From: Herbaspirillum sp. YR522
Lineage (GTDB): Bacteria; Pseudomonadota; Gammaproteobacteria; Burkholderiales; Burkholderiaceae_D
DNA: 64,000 bases
Assembly (NCBI RefSeq): GCF_000282575.1
Contig: NZ_AKJA01000132.1
Span: 62,001 to 126,000, forward strand
Direction of reading: 5' to 3'
A program made the position numbers and the translations under genes. The notes below the pieces were generated by a model. It made no database searches. It saw only the letters and a list, made by a program, of their open reading frames with translations, and was not told the DNA's origin. Positions within the stretch are counted from its first letter, which is position 1. The number at the start of each line of letters is the position of its first letter. Of the stretch, positions 17,984-27,095 are shown piece after piece.

Positions 17984-18501
17984 CATTGCGCGGTCTGCCG
18001 GTCTTGGCGCCAGGGCGACGCCGGATATCGGGACTTCCGGTTCCAGCGCGCAAGCGAGCGGGCTTAGGTGATCAGCGGCACCGCGCCATATTGCTTTGTG
18101 ATAGCGCTACCTACGCCCAGCCATGCCGGCCTGTGCTAAAATCCGAAGGTTTTTTGCTGCGGCGCGGGAGTCTGAGGAGATATCGCCCATTGCCGGTTGG
18201 TTAAAACGGCAAGTCGATGCAGGGCTGACGACGGCGGCGAAGACAGATAATGCGGATTGCTGGACGCCTGGCGTCATTGCGATCCCGGATATCAGACCAA
18301 CTCATGCAGACGGCATGAACATGCCCAATTCTACGAATTCATTCGCAACCTGTGCAGCTCACGCCTGCGCCAGTTCTCATCCCGCCACGGATGCCACGCC
18401 CGCCTGCGGGTTGCGGTCTGCTTTCTCGTCAGCTGGCATCGCGCCGACGACATTTTCAATCCGGCAAGTCTTATTCATTTAGTGTCTAAAGGGAAGCTCC
18501 C
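17984..18501 (+). promoter_or_regulatory. Long leader/intergenic region before sucC
   Basis: A 518 bp gap with no gene I can support. An extended -10 (TGCTAAAAT, 18134-18142) lies about 360 bp before sucC, without a clear -35. If that is the start site, the sucC leader is unusually long; I see no known riboswitch fold by eye. Confidence 0.35.
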
Positions 18502-19668
18502 ATGAAAATCCATGAGTATCAGGGTAAAGAAATCCTGCGCCAGTTCGGCGTAACCGTTCCGCGCGGCATTCCTGTCACGTCCCTCGACGAAGTCGAAGCG
18601 GCTGCCAAGTCGCTGGGCGGCCCGGTATGGGTCGTGAAGGCCCAGATCCACGCCGGTGGCCGTGGCAAGGGTGGTGGCGTGAAGGTGGCCAAGTCGCTGG
18701 AACAGGTCCAGGAATACGCCAAGCAAATCATGGGCATGCAACTGGTCACGCACCAGACCGGTCCTGAAGGCCAGAAGGTTCGCCGCCTGCTGATCGAAGA
18801 AGGCGCCGACATCAAGAAAGAACTGTACGTGTCGCTGGTCACCGACCGCGTCAGCCAGCGCGTGGTGCTGATGGCATCGAGCGAAGGCGGCATGGACATC
18901 GAGGAAGTGGCCGAAAGCCATCCGGAACTGATCCATAACGTCATCATCGATCCGGCCACCGGCCTGACCGACGCCGACGCCGACGCAGTGGCAACCAAGA
19001 TCGGCGTGCCTGCCGCATCGATCGCCGACGCCCGCAAGCAACTGCAGGGCCTGTACAAGGCTTACTGGGAAACCGATGCATCGCTGGCCGAAATCAACCC
19101 GCTGATCCTGACCGGCGACGGCAAGGTCATCGCCCTGGACGCCAAGTTCAACTTCGACTCCAACGCCCTGTTCCGTCATCCGGAAATCGTCGCCTACCGC
19201 GACCTGGACGAAGAAGACCCAGCCGAAGTCGAGGCCTCCAAGTTCGACCTGGCCTACATCTCGCTGGACGGCAACATCGGCTGCCTGGTCAACGGTGCCG
19301 GCCTGGCCATGGCCACCATGGACACCATCAAGCTGTTCGGCGGCGAGCCGGCCAACTTCCTGGACGTGGGCGGTGGCGCCACTGCCGAGAAGGTCACCGA
19401 AGCCTTCAAGATCATGCTCAAGAATCCCGGACTGAAGGCCATCCTGGTCAACATCTTCGGCGGCATCATGCGCTGTGACGTGATCGCCGAAGGCGTGATC
19501 ACCGCTTCCAAGGCCGTGTCGCTGAACGTGCCGCTGGTGGTTCGCATGAAGGGCACCAACGAAGACCTGGGCAAGAAGATGCTGGCCGAATCCGGTCTGC
19601 CGATCATCTCGGCCGATTCGATGGAAGATGCGGCGAAGTCGGTCGTGGCTGCCGCCGCGGGCAAGTAA
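18502..19668 (+). CDS. sucC: Succinyl-CoA synthetase beta subunit
   Basis: A 388-residue subunit, the same length as E. coli SucC, of the TCA-cycle enzyme that interconverts succinyl-CoA and succinate with ADP/ATP or GDP/GTP phosphorylation. The ATP-grasp N-terminus is evident ([33 protein letters not shown]) and the C-terminal CoA-ligase fold has [16 protein letters not shown]. It starts behind GGGAAGC and is followed by sucD after 99 bp. Confidence 0.98.
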   Translation: MKIHEYQGKEILRQFGVTVPRGIPVTSLDEVEAAAKSLGGPVWVVKAQIHAGGRGKGGGVKVAKSLEQVQEYAKQIMGMQLVTHQTGPEGQKVRRLLIEEGADIKKELYVSLVTDRVSQRVVLMASSEGGMDIEEVAESHPELIHNVIIDPATGLTDADADAVATKIGVPAASIADARKQLQGLYKAYWETDASLAEINPLILTGDGKVIALDAKFNFDSNALFRHPEIVAYRDLDEEDPAEVEASKFDLAYISLDGNIGCLVNGAGLAMATMDTIKLFGGEPANFLDVGGGATAEKVTEAFKIMLKNPGLKAILVNIFGGIMRCDVIAEGVITASKAVSLNVPLVVRMKGTNEDLGKKMLAESGLPIISADSMEDAAKSVVAAAAGK

Positions 19669-19704
19669 GAACTCATACATGCAAGTCTGCGCCGCTGCGG
19701 CCGC

Positions 19705-19731
19705 GCCCGATGCGACAAGACGCATCCGGGC
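19705..19731 (+). other. Hairpin in the sucC-sucD gap
   Basis: GCCCGATGCG and CGCATCCGGGC pair with a single bulged base around a six-base loop, without a T-run. It may stabilise or process the sucCD transcript. Confidence 0.45.
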
Positions 19732-19767
19732 CGCATGCGGTGCAGGCATCACAGACAAGGAAGAGAA

Positions 19768-20649
19768 ATGTCGATCCTCATCAACAAAGACACCAAGGTC
19801 ATCACGCAAGGCATCACTGGCAAGACCGGCCAGTTCCACACCCGCTTGTGCCGCGAATACGCCAATGGCAAGAATGCCTTTGTCGCAGGCGTGAACCCGA
19901 AGAAGGCCGGTGAAGATTTCGAAGGCATCCCCATCTATGCCAACGTCACCGAAGCCAAGAAGGCGACCGGCGCGACCGTGTCGGTGATCTACGTGCCGCC
20001 GGCCGGCGCCGCCGCCGCCATCTGGGAAGCCGTCGAGGCTGAGCTGGACCTGGCCATCTGCATCACCGAAGGCATTCCGGTGCGCGACATGCTGGCCCTG
20101 AAGGACCGCATGGCCAAGGCCGGTTCCAAGACCCTGCTGCTGGGCCCGAACTGCCCTGGTCTGATCACACCGGACGAAATCAAGATCGGCATCATGCCAG
20201 GTCACATCCACAAGAAGGGCCGTATCGGCGTGGTGTCGCGTTCGGGTACCCTGACCTACGAAGCGGTGGGTCAGCTGACCGCACTGGGCCTGGGCCAGTC
20301 GTCGGCGGTCGGTATCGGCGGTGACCCGATCAATGGTCTCAAGCACATCGATATCATGAAGGCATTCAACGACGATCCTGACACCGACGCCGTGATCATG
20401 ATCGGTGAAATCGGTGGTCCTGACGAAGCCAATGCCTCGTACTGGGTCCGCGACAACATGAAGAAGCCCGTGGTTGGTTTCATCGCTGGCGTGACCGCGC
20501 CTCCGGGCAAGCGCATGGGCCACGCCGGCGCGCTGATCTCGGGCGGTGCCGACACTGCCGAAGCCAAGCTGGCGATCATGGAAGAGTGCGGTATCAAGGC
20601 CACCCGCAACCCGTCCGAAATGGCGCGTCTGCTCAAGGCAATGCTGTAA
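19768..20649 (+). CDS. sucD: Succinyl-CoA synthetase alpha subunit
   Basis: A 293-residue partner of SucC. The CoA-binding Rossmann domain begins VITQGITGKTGQFHT; the phospho-histidine is His252 in RMGHAGALISGG. LLGPNCPGLITPDE and GVVSRSGTLTYE are classical. The ATG at 19768 follows AAGAGAA, and a perfect palindromic terminator closes the operon at 20699. Confidence 0.98.
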   Translation: MSILINKDTKVITQGITGKTGQFHTRLCREYANGKNAFVAGVNPKKAGEDFEGIPIYANVTEAKKATGATVSVIYVPPAGAAAAIWEAVEAELDLAICITEGIPVRDMLALKDRMAKAGSKTLLLGPNCPGLITPDEIKIGIMPGHIHKKGRIGVVSRSGTLTYEAVGQLTALGLGQSSAVGIGGDPINGLKHIDIMKAFNDDPDTDAVIMIGEIGGPDEANASYWVRDNMKKPVVGFIAGVTAPPGKRMGHAGALISGGADTAEAKLAIMEECGIKATRNPSEMARLLKAML

Positions 20650-20698
20650 TATCTGCCGACCCGGCGCCTGGCGCGCCGGCCCGGGTTTGCAAGACCTG

Positions 20699-20728
20699 CA
20701 TGGGGAGCCGCGGCTCCCCATGTTTTTT
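20699..20728 (+). terminator. Intrinsic terminator of sucCD
   Basis: A 24-base perfect palindrome (CATGGGGAGCCG and its complement) followed by TTTTTT. It ends 20 bp before the next gene. Confidence 0.93.
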
Positions 20729-20748
20729 CATGGATAACAAGGACGAGC

Positions 20749-21474
20749 ATGGAATTTTTGGCAAACCTGAACTGGCTGGCCGTGGCCCAGATCATCCTCA
20801 TCGACATCCTGCTCGGCGGCGACAATGCCATCGTGATCGCGCTGGCCTGTCGCAACCTGCCCGCCAATCTGCGCATGAAGGGAATCGTCTGGGGCACCGT
20901 CGGCGCCATCGCCATTCGCATTGCCCTGATCGCCTTTGCCGTGACCCTGCTCGAATTGCCTTTCCTGAAGTTGATCGGCGGCCTGCTGTTGCTGTGGATC
21001 GGCATCAAGCTCTTGAACGAAGACGAAGACCACGGCGAGATCGCCGGCAGCGACCGCCTGTGGAGCGCCGTCAAGACCGTGGTGCTGGCCGACCTGGTGA
21101 TGAGCGTGGACAACGTCATTGCCATTGCCAGCGCCGCCGAGCAGGCCGGCGAGCACCAGATGCTGCTGGTGGTGTTCGGCATCGTGGTGAGTATTCCCAT
21201 CATCGTCTGGGGCAGTACCCTGGTATTGAAGCTGATGGAGAAATTCCCGGTTATCATCACGCTCGGCGCCGCACTGCTGGGCTACATCGCCGGCGGCATG
21301 ATCTTCAGCGACGCCGGCCTGCGCGAACACCTGCAGCAGTTCGTCGCCGACGGCGAGTTCATCGTCCCGGGCGCGCAGTTGCACGTAAGCTTGCCGGGAT
21401 TGGTCGGGGCCATCGGCGTGGTGCTCACCGGGCTGACCCTGAAGCGGCGGCGGCAACGCGCGGCACGGCCTTGA
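20749..21474 (+). CDS. TerC-family (YjbE-type) membrane transporter
   Basis: A 241-residue inner-membrane protein with about seven helices. DILLGGDNAIVIAL near residue 20 and ADLVMSVDNVIAIASA near 115 are the paired acidic GDN/DN motifs of TerC proteins, thought to bind a divalent metal. YjbE-type members are linked to manganese export in other bacteria; here that is inference. The ATG follows AAGGACG. Its transcript must start within the short gap after the sucCD terminator, or come from read-through. Confidence 0.88.
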   Translation: MEFLANLNWLAVAQIILIDILLGGDNAIVIALACRNLPANLRMKGIVWGTVGAIAIRIALIAFAVTLLELPFLKLIGGLLLLWIGIKLLNEDEDHGEIAGSDRLWSAVKTVVLADLVMSVDNVIAIASAAEQAGEHQMLLVVFGIVVSIPIIVWGSTLVLKLMEKFPVIITLGAALLGYIAGGMIFSDAGLREHLQQFVADGEFIVPGAQLHVSLPGLVGAIGVVLTGLTLKRRRQRAARP

Positions 21475-21548
21475 CCCAGCTCAGTGCGTGCATTGTCCGC
21501 TGCTGATAGCGTGACAGCTTGGAAGTAATTCGCTGGACGCAGCGGCGG

Positions 21549-21582
21549 CACTGCCGATACTGGCAGTGTCTTTTTCTTTTTT
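21549..21582 (+). terminator. Terminator-like hairpin between terC-type gene and pilin gene
   Basis: CACTGCC-GATACT-GGCAGTG (seven perfect pairs) followed by TCTTTTTCTTTTTT. It ends about 10 bases before the pilin ATG, so it may terminate the upstream gene or attenuate the pilin gene. Confidence 0.75.
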
Positions 21583-21592
21583 CGGGGATTCA

Positions 21593-22096
21593 ATGAAACC
21601 GGTCGTGCACAACAAGCAGCAAACCATTGGCCAACAAGGCTTTACCCTGCTCGAACTGATGGTGGTGCTGGCCATCATCGGTATTCTCGCCACCATCGGC
21701 GCCAGCCAGTTCCAGGGATATATCGCCCGCGCCCGCGTCACCGAAGGACTCAATCTGGCGCAGCCCTACAAGTTGGCCGTGGCCGAGCAGATCACTGCCA
21801 GGGGCGGGATATTTACCGTGGCCCAGCTAGGCCTGCCCGCTTTCGTGGCGACCGCGGATGTGACGGACATTGTCGCCACGGGGATGGCTGCGCGAAATCA
21901 GGGTGGGGTGATCACGATCACCTTCGCCGAACGGGTGGGCGGAGGCGGGACCTTGACGCTCACCCCGATCGTCACGGGCAGCGCGATCCAGTGGTTATGT
22001 GCTGCCCGTGGCGTGACAGCGCCGGCAGACGCCAATACCGGCTTCGTCGCAGGGACCCTGCCACCAGCCGTGGCGCCGGCCAATTGCCGAGGTTGA
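21593..22096 (+). CDS. Type IV pilin (PilA-like)
   Basis: A 167-residue prepilin. A long, mostly polar leader ends in GQQG, followed by FTLLELMVVLAIIGILATIG, the class III signal cleaved and N-methylated by PilD; Glu5 of the mature protein is present. The mature pilin is about 142 residues with a C-terminal disulfide pair (WLCAARG and ANCRG). The ATG at 21593 follows GGGGA. No other pilus genes are near, so assembly machinery is encoded elsewhere; it may be the major pilin or a minor one. Confidence 0.92.
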   Translation: MKPVVHNKQQTIGQQGFTLLELMVVLAIIGILATIGASQFQGYIARARVTEGLNLAQPYKLAVAEQITARGGIFTVAQLGLPAFVATADVTDIVATGMAARNQGGVITITFAERVGGGGTLTLTPIVTGSAIQWLCAARGVTAPADANTGFVAGTLPPAVAPANCRG

Positions 22097-22130
22097 CCGG
22101 GGCTGCCCTGTAGCAAGGGCACCAGACCTG

Positions 22131-22164
22131 ATGCCGCTCGGCCAGCTCTGAGCGGCATTTTTTT
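22131..22164 (+). terminator. Intrinsic terminator of the pilin gene
   Basis: ATGCCGCTC and GAGCGGCAT form a nine-pair stem with a ten-base loop, followed by a T7 run. Confidence 0.9.
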
Positions 22165-22177
22165 CGTTGATCGGAAA

Positions 22178-22290
22178 CCCGTTTGTCCTGGTAGATCCGC
22201 CGGGATCGTATCGACGCGATCCGGCACTCCGATGGCAACCTCATGTGCGCCTTCGATACGCTGCGGAGCAGCTACTCAGTCCGAACGGGG
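22178..22290. repeat. REP-like repeat, copy 1
   Basis: An imperfect palindromic element of about 113 bp running from CCCGTTTGTCCTG to CAGTCCGAACGGG, with the internal block GATCGTATCGACG and its near complement CTTCGATACGCTG. It resembles the dispersed REP/BIME-type elements of GC-rich proteobacteria. Copy 2 begins 56 bp further on. Confidence 0.75.
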
Positions 22291-22345
22291 GTAGAAAAAG
22301 GAAATCAGGGGCACGACCGCTCGGTATTTTTTGATCCACCCAAAA

Positions 22346-22437
22346 CCCGTTCGTCCTGAGTAGATCCGCAGGATCGTATCGAAGGCCTGCCGATGGCAGC
22401 CTCAGGCCCGCCTCGATAAGCAGCTCGGTCCGAACGA
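22346..22437. repeat. REP-like repeat, copy 2
   Basis: An element of about 92 bp (CCCGTTCGTCCTGAGTAG to CTCGGTCCGAACG) that shares most of its bases with copy 1 in the same orientation (GATCGTATCGA, CGATGGCA, CTCGATA). Both copies are followed by GAAATCAGGG. It lies between the convergent pilin and moaC genes. Confidence 0.75.
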
Positions 22438-22453
22438 AAGACACAAGCAGAAA

Positions 22454-22963
22454 TCAGGGCCGCGCCATCGTGATATCGCTCTTGCCGCCACGTTTCTCGG
22501 TAACGCAGATATCGCTCATCACCATCGTCTTGTCGACCGCCTTGCACATGTCGTAGACGGTCAGCAGGCCGATCTGTACCGCCGTCAGCGCTTCCATCTC
22601 GACCCCGGTCTGGCCGGTGGTCTCTACCCTGGCCGTGCACAGCACCGCGGCGTCGCTGCCGCGCGTGTCGAATTCGACCGATACATGCGTCAGCGCCAGC
22701 GGATGGCACAGCGGAATCAGGTCGCTGGTGCGCTTGGCGGCCATGATGGCGGCGATGCGGGCGATGCCCAGCACGTCGCCCTTGCTGGCGGTGCCGTTGT
22801 CGATGATGGCCAGCGTCGCCGGCTGCATGCGGATCACGCCGCTGGCCACGGCCACGCGGCGCGTTTCGGGCTTGGCGCCCACGTCGACCATGTGCGCCTG
22901 GCCGCTGCTGTCGAAATGGGTCAGGCCGTCGTTGTCGGCCGAGGGTTTGCTGCTTGTGCTCAT
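22454..22963 (-). CDS. moaC: Cyclic pyranopterin monophosphate synthase MoaC
   Basis: A 169-residue molybdenum-cofactor enzyme that converts the MoaA product to cyclic pyranopterin monophosphate. [23 protein letters not shown], split by eye against E. coli MoaC, matches the N-terminus; [29 protein letters not shown] and CKAVDK are the active-site blocks. The ATG at 22963 was chosen because the -10 box TATGAT at 23006-23001 would exclude a longer frame. No other moa gene is adjacent. Confidence 0.95.
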   Translation of the reverse strand: MSTSSKPSADNDGLTHFDSSGQAHMVDVGAKPETRRVAVASGVIRMQPATLAIIDNGTASKGDVLGIARIAAIMAAKRTSDLIPLCHPLALTHVSVEFDTRGSDAAVLCTARVETTGQTGVEMEALTAVQIGLLTVYDMCKAVDKTMVMSDICVTEKRGGKSDITMARP

Positions 22964-23000
22964 GAGGTCGGGAGATGAGGAACGTTGGATCAGAGCGGGT

Positions 23001-23009
23001 ATCATAGCA
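23001..23009 (-). promoter_or_regulatory. Extended -10 box of moaC
   Basis: TGCTATGAT on the minus strand, about 38 bp before the moaC ATG, in the short divergent gap shared with the M48 protease gene. Confidence 0.45.
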
Positions 23010-23068
23010 GCCTGTCTCCGGGGCACCGTGCCTCGACCCGACTGGTATTCCTTGTCCAGATATCGCCC

Positions 23069-24631
23069 ATGGCCCGATCCGACCACCCAGCCGTTCGTCA
23101 TCGTTCCCAGCAGCGCCGTGCCCGCAACGGCCTGGCGCGCACCGTCACGGCCGTCATGCTGCTGCTGGCCAGCGTGCCGTTGACGATGGCCCCCGTCGCC
23201 GGCGTGGCGCAGAACCTGCCGACGCTGGGCGACACCGAACGCGAAGCGCTGTCGCCGCTGACCGAGCGCAAGCTGGGCGAGCAGATCATGCGCGATATCC
23301 GTGGTGACCGTGACTTCGTCGACGATGGCCCGGTCTCGGAATACCTCAACAACTTCGGCTTGAACCTGGTCTCGCTGCACCCCGAGGTGCGGGGCGAGGC
23401 CGGCTTCGACTTCAACTTCTTCATGGTGCGTGACCCGACCCTCAACGCCTTCGCGCTGCCGGGCGGGTTCATCGGTGTCAACAGCGGCCTGGTGGTGGCG
23501 GCGCAATCCGAGTCCGAACTGGCCGGGGTGCTGTCGCACGAAATCGGCCACGTGGCGCAGCGCCACATCGCACGCATGCTGGGCCAGCAGAAGCAGAACT
23601 CGATGATCCAGCTGGCGGCCATCGTGCTGGGCGCGCTGGCAGGGGTTTCGAAGGCTGGCGGCGACGCCGCCATGGCCACCATGATGGGGGGCACCGGGCT
23701 GGCCGTGCAGCGCCAACTCAACTTCAGCCGCGACGCCGAGCGCGAGGCCGACCGTGTGGGCCTGCAGATCATGCGCGATGGCGGTTTCGATCCGACCGGC
23801 ATGGTCACCTTCTTCGGCCGCCTGCAGGCCGCCTCGCGCAATTTCACCGATGTCGTCCCGCCCTACCTGCTGACGCACCCGCTGACGACCGAACGGATCG
23901 CCGACATCGAGGCCCGCATCCGTGACCAGCGCTATCGCCAGCGGCTCGACAGCCCCGATTTCCAACTGGTGCGCGCGCGCACCCAGGTGCTGCAGAACGA
24001 CTCCAGCCAGGGCCTGCGCGACCAGGCCGAGCGTTTCGCCGGCCAGGCCCGGCAAAACAGCAAGCAGCAGGTGGTGGCGGCCCGCTACGGGCTGGCCTAC
24101 GTGTATTACCGCCAGAACAAGCTGGAGCAGGCCGAGGATATGCTCCAGCAAGCCATGGACGCGGCCCAGCCGATGAAGCCGGGCATGATGTTCCTGAGCC
24201 TGGAAATCGATATCAAGGTCGCGCGCAAGCAGGGGGAGCAGGCCCTGCAACTGGCCGATGCGATGCGCAAGCAGTTTCCGATCTCGCGCGTGGCGGCGCG
24301 CCAGTACGCCGACGCCCTGCTGGCCTTGAGGCGCTACGACGAAGCCACGGCCTACCTGCGCGACCAGGCCCAGCTTTATCGCTCCGACCCCCAGATCCAG
24401 CAGCGGCTGGCCAAGGTCTACGCGGCGCAGGGCAAGCAGGCACTGCAGCACATGGCGCTGGCCGAATCGTATGCGCTCAACGGCGGCTTGTTGTCGGCGC
24501 TGGAGCAACTCAATATCGCGCGCCGGGCGCCCGACGCCACCTTCTACGACCAGGCGATGATCGACGCGCGCGAACGCGAATGGAAGGAGCGTTGGAAGGA
24601 TGAGTCCAGGGAGCTGAAGGAGCGCAGCTAG
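23069..24631 (+). CDS. bepA: M48 metalloprotease with TPR (BepA/YfgC-like)
   Basis: A 520-residue periplasmic zinc protease/chaperone that helps assemble or clear outer-membrane proteins such as LptD. After a basic n-region, a hydrophobic export segment spans about 27-47. The zinc motif is HEIGH (His157-His161), with the third ligand Glu224 in SRDAEREAD. From about residue 310 the chain is TPR helices ([20 protein letters not shown]). A long positively charged start before the signal is normal for this family. lptD itself is 36 kb away. Confidence 0.93.
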   Translation: MARSDHPAVRHRSQQRRARNGLARTVTAVMLLLASVPLTMAPVAGVAQNLPTLGDTEREALSPLTERKLGEQIMRDIRGDRDFVDDGPVSEYLNNFGLNLVSLHPEVRGEAGFDFNFFMVRDPTLNAFALPGGFIGVNSGLVVAAQSESELAGVLSHEIGHVAQRHIARMLGQQKQNSMIQLAAIVLGALAGVSKAGGDAAMATMMGGTGLAVQRQLNFSRDAEREADRVGLQIMRDGGFDPTGMVTFFGRLQAASRNFTDVVPPYLLTHPLTTERIADIEARIRDQRYRQRLDSPDFQLVRARTQVLQNDSSQGLRDQAERFAGQARQNSKQQVVAARYGLAYVYYRQNKLEQAEDMLQQAMDAAQPMKPGMMFLSLEIDIKVARKQGEQALQLADAMRKQFPISRVAARQYADALLALRRYDEATAYLRDQAQLYRSDPQIQQRLAKVYAAQGKQALQHMALAESYALNGGLLSALEQLNIARRAPDATFYDQAMIDAREREWKERWKDESRELKERS

Positions 24632-25227
24632 CGGGGCAGGGCGACAAAGCCGAAATGCTGCGCCAGCTGGCGCGAATCGGTGGCCTCGACGGCCAGCGAT
24701 GCGCCTGCCAGCTCCAGCCTCACTTCCTGTCCGTGATCGCCTTCGATCCATTGCAGCAGCGCGTCGTCGTCGCGCCGCCCGGCCACCTTCAGCGCCGGCA
24801 GCAACCGCACCATGTCGCGATCGTCGAGAGCACCGGTCCGCGGTCCCTGGCGCAGGTAGAGCCGGCCATTCTCGTCCATGGCGGCGCTGTCCCACTGCGG
24901 CACCGGCTCACCCGTATGCAGGACCAGCACCGGTTCGCCCGACGTTGGCGTGGCCTGGGTATGGATGATGAAGGGCGTCAGTTCCAGGTCCACGAAAACC
25001 CGCTGCGGCCCATTCTGGAAATACCAGCGGCCCTGTTCGTCGTGGCCGTAGTTGCGGTTGATGAATTCCAGCAACGCGGGATGGACAATGCGCTCGCCGG
25101 GCAACGCCAGTTGCTGGGCGCGTTCGTCGCGCATGCGCCAGGCGCCGCGGGCGTCGAGGCGCAGCCAGCCGAAGCAGTGGGGCACATTGGGCCACTTGGC
25201 CATGGCCTGGCGCACGACCTCATCCAT
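24628..25227 (-). CDS. Conserved protein of unknown function next to YheT hydrolase
   Basis: A 199-residue soluble protein. It begins [20 protein letters not shown] and includes the conserved-looking blocks [18 protein letters not shown] and [14 protein letters not shown] recognise the pattern as a protein seen beside YheT-type hydrolases in Burkholderiales, but I cannot name the family with certainty or assign a function. Its start overlaps the hydrolase stop by 8 bp, so the two are translationally coupled. The stop overlaps the convergent protease stop by 4 bp. Confidence 0.75.
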   Translation of the reverse strand: MDEVVRQAMAKWPNVPHCFGWLRLDARGAWRMRDERAQQLALPGERIVHPALLEFINRNYGHDEQGRWYFQNGPQRVFVDLELTPFIIHTQATPTSGEPVLVLHTGEPVPQWDSAAMDENGRLYLRQGPRTGALDDRDMVRLLPALKVAGRRDDDALLQWIEGDHGQEVRLELAGASLAVEATDSRQLAQHFGFVALPR

Positions 25228-26233
25228 GGTGGGCCTCCCGGCCGATACCGATCGATGCCGGCGCCGCCGCGACCGGTGCGCCGGCCTTGCCTTCCAGGAA
25301 GTCCAGCAGTCGTTGCGGCAGCCAGTCGAGCCGGCCCGGGGCGGCGCCGTTGGCGAAGCCGACATGCCCGCCATGCTCGGGGTAGTCGAGCAATACCTGG
25401 GGCGCCGCCGTTTGCGGCAGATGCTGCGCCGGCAGGAAAGGATCGTTACGGGCGTTGAGCACCAGGGTGGGCACGGTGATGTCGTGCAGCACGTGACGCG
25501 CACTGGCGCGATGCCAATAGTCATCGGTGTCGCGATAGCCGTGCAGCGGGGCGGTGACCACGTTGTCGAAGGCGTACAGGTCGCGTGCGGCCATGAGCGC
25601 CTGGCGATCGAACAGGCCCGGGAACTGCGCCAGCTTCAACAGGCTCTTGCTGCGCATGGTGCGCAGGAACACCCAGGTGTAGAGGCGGTTGAAACCGCTG
25701 GCCAATGCCGCGCCGCCGCCGGCCAGGTCGAGCGGCGCCGACACCGCGCAGGCGGCATCGACGATCTCGGCCTGGTGCTGCGATTCGCCCAGCCAGCGCA
25801 ACAGGGCGTTGCCGCCCAGCGAGACCCCGGTGGCGTAGAAGTGGGTTGCACCCAGGTCCTGCTGGCGTTGCTTGAGGCGGCGCAGGATCCAGTCGAGCTC
25901 GGCCGAGTCGCCCGAGTGATAGAAGCGCGGCGCCAGGTTGATCTCGCCCGAGCAACCACGAAAGTGCGGTATCGCGCCATGCCAGCCGCGACGCTTGATC
26001 TCGGCCATCAGGGCGCGCGCGTAGTGACTGTCTGAAGAGCCTTCCAGGCCATGGAACAACACCACCAGCGGGCGGCCGGGCAGGCCGTCGACAAAGTCGA
26101 CGTCGACGAAATCGTCGTCGGGCGCGCTCCAGCGCTCGCGACGAAACGCCACTTCCGGCTTGCGGATGAAGGTCGCCGGGTAGATCGTCTGCAGATGACC
26201 GCCGGGCAGCCAGCGGGGCGCAATATAGGGCAT
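25220..26233 (-). CDS. Alpha/beta hydrolase, YheT family
   Basis: A 337-residue esterase-like protein. The family N-terminus WLPGGHLQTIYP is present, then LVVLFHGLEGSSDSHYA (oxyanion region), the nucleophile Ser138 in TGVSLGGNALLRW, an Asp in NARNDPF and the catalytic His in EHGGHVGF. Substrates of YheT proteins are poorly known; carboxyl esters are likely. The ATG at 26233 lacks a clear Shine-Dalgarno, but the homologous region begins there. Confidence 0.92.
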   Translation of the reverse strand: MPYIAPRWLPGGHLQTIYPATFIRKPEVAFRRERWSAPDDDFVDVDFVDGLPGRPLVVLFHGLEGSSDSHYARALMAEIKRRGWHGAIPHFRGCSGEINLAPRFYHSGDSAELDWILRRLKQRQQDLGATHFYATGVSLGGNALLRWLGESQHQAEIVDAACAVSAPLDLAGGGAALASGFNRLYTWVFLRTMRSKSLLKLAQFPGLFDRQALMAARDLYAFDNVVTAPLHGYRDTDDYWHRASARHVLHDITVPTLVLNARNDPFLPAQHLPQTAAPQVLLDYPEHGGHVGFANGAAPGRLDWLPQRLLDFLEGKAGAPVAAAPASIGIGREAHHG

Positions 26234-26258
26234 GGGTAAGGAGTCGGTGTCGGTCCGC

Positions 26259-26696
26259 CTAGTGCAGCATGGTGCCGCTGGCGGCGGACTCGACCGGGGC
26301 CGCACCGGGTGCCACCGAGGCATGGTGCATCACGATGCGCCAGCCTTGCGTGGTCTTCAGGTAGACGTTGGTCGCCACCACGTGGACGTCGGGCGTGGCG
26401 TGTTGCGCGCCGTGGTCGATTTCCTCGATCACGCTATGGACCGAGGTCATCATGTTCTGGGTCGCGTGCAGCTGCCGCGCCCGGATCCGCAGGCCGCCAT
26501 TGCTGAGGATGTCTTCCCATACCGAGCGGATCTCGGCATGGCCCACCAGGCGCTGGGCGCCCGGGTGGATGCAGACGATCTCCTCGTCCTCGGCCCACAA
26601 TTCCATCAGGCCATCGAGGTCGGCGCGAGCCAGCGCATCGTAGAACGCGGCTTCGATATCGTCGGGTGAACCATGGATCAGTTTGGCGTGCGGCAT
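26259..26696 (-). CDS. SnoaL/NTF2-like protein
   Basis: A 145-residue protein with the cone-shaped NTF2-like fold: DIEAAFYDALARADLDGLMEL, a WAEDEEIVCIHPGAQRLVGHAEI strand-loop and a C-terminal sheet ending WRIVMHHASVAP. Such proteins bind or isomerise small hydrophobic ligands, or have no known activity; nothing here fixes the ligand. GGAG precedes the ATG at 26696. It sits between the CHCC zinc finger and the hydrolase genes on the same strand. Confidence 0.8.
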   Translation of the reverse strand: MPHAKLIHGSPDDIEAAFYDALARADLDGLMELWAEDEEIVCIHPGAQRLVGHAEIRSVWEDILSNGGLRIRARQLHATQNMMTSVHSVIEEIDHGAQHATPDVHVVATNVYLKTTQGWRIVMHHASVAPGAAPVESAASGTMLH

Positions 26697-26736
26697 TGCA
26701 ATCTCCGGAAGACAAGGGCCTGGAGCCCCTTCGATC

Positions 26737-26937
26737 TCAGTGGTGGGAGACCACGCTGCCAGGCTTGAGCTGGTACTGGGTACCGCAGTAAGGACACTTG
26801 GCCGCACCGTGGGCGTCCAGTTCGAGGAACACGCGCGGATGCGACGACCAGCTGGTCATGTTGGGATTGGGGCAGTGCGCCGGCAGATCCTTGCCTTCGA
26901 GTTGTACCACTGCCTGGGGTGCTTGAGCCTGGCTCAT
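26737..26937 (-). CDS. CHCC-type zinc-finger protein
   Basis: A 66-residue protein with the zf-CHCC pattern Cys22, His33, Cys48, Cys51 (CPYCGTQY), like the NDUFS6-related bacterial proteins. It probably binds one zinc. In proteobacteria the family is uncharacterised and often encoded near amino-acid or envelope genes. It is the first gene of the short minus-strand run ahead of the NTF2-like and hydrolase genes, with azlC divergent. Confidence 0.88.
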   Translation of the reverse strand: MSQAQAPQAVVQLEGKDLPAHCPNPNMTSWSSHPRVFLELDAHGAAKCPYCGTQYQLKPGSVVSHH

Positions 26938-27095
26938 TTTATTCTCCGTGGGGAACGCTGTTTTGGGAACGAAACCTAAGCCGCCATTTTAGCGGATTCA
27001 AGCGAGCAAAAACTTTCATCTGTAGAATGTCGGGGCGTAGCCGAGAATGCAGCAGCCCCTGCGCCATCATCGATTTATAAAAATGAGTTCCAACA

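Noticed and set aside
18123-18482. 119-codon plus-strand frame just before sucC
   Set aside because: No ribosome site, no domain, Cys/Ser/Ala-rich composition; better explained as leader or intergenic DNA.
20650-20748. Manganese yybP-ykoY riboswitch before the TerC-type gene
   Set aside because: The gap is only 99 bp and is mostly filled by the sucCD terminator; no matching conserved bases seen.
21541-21592. Sigma-54 promoter for the pilin gene
   Set aside because: TGGCAG is present, but no GC element stands at the needed distance; the bases belong to the hairpin stem.
22964-24895. Very long minus-strand frame (over 800 codons) extending moaC upstream
   Set aside because: It lies antisense to the BepA-like protease, has Arg/His/Gln-rich composition typical of GC-rich shadow frames, and only its last 169 codons match MoaC.
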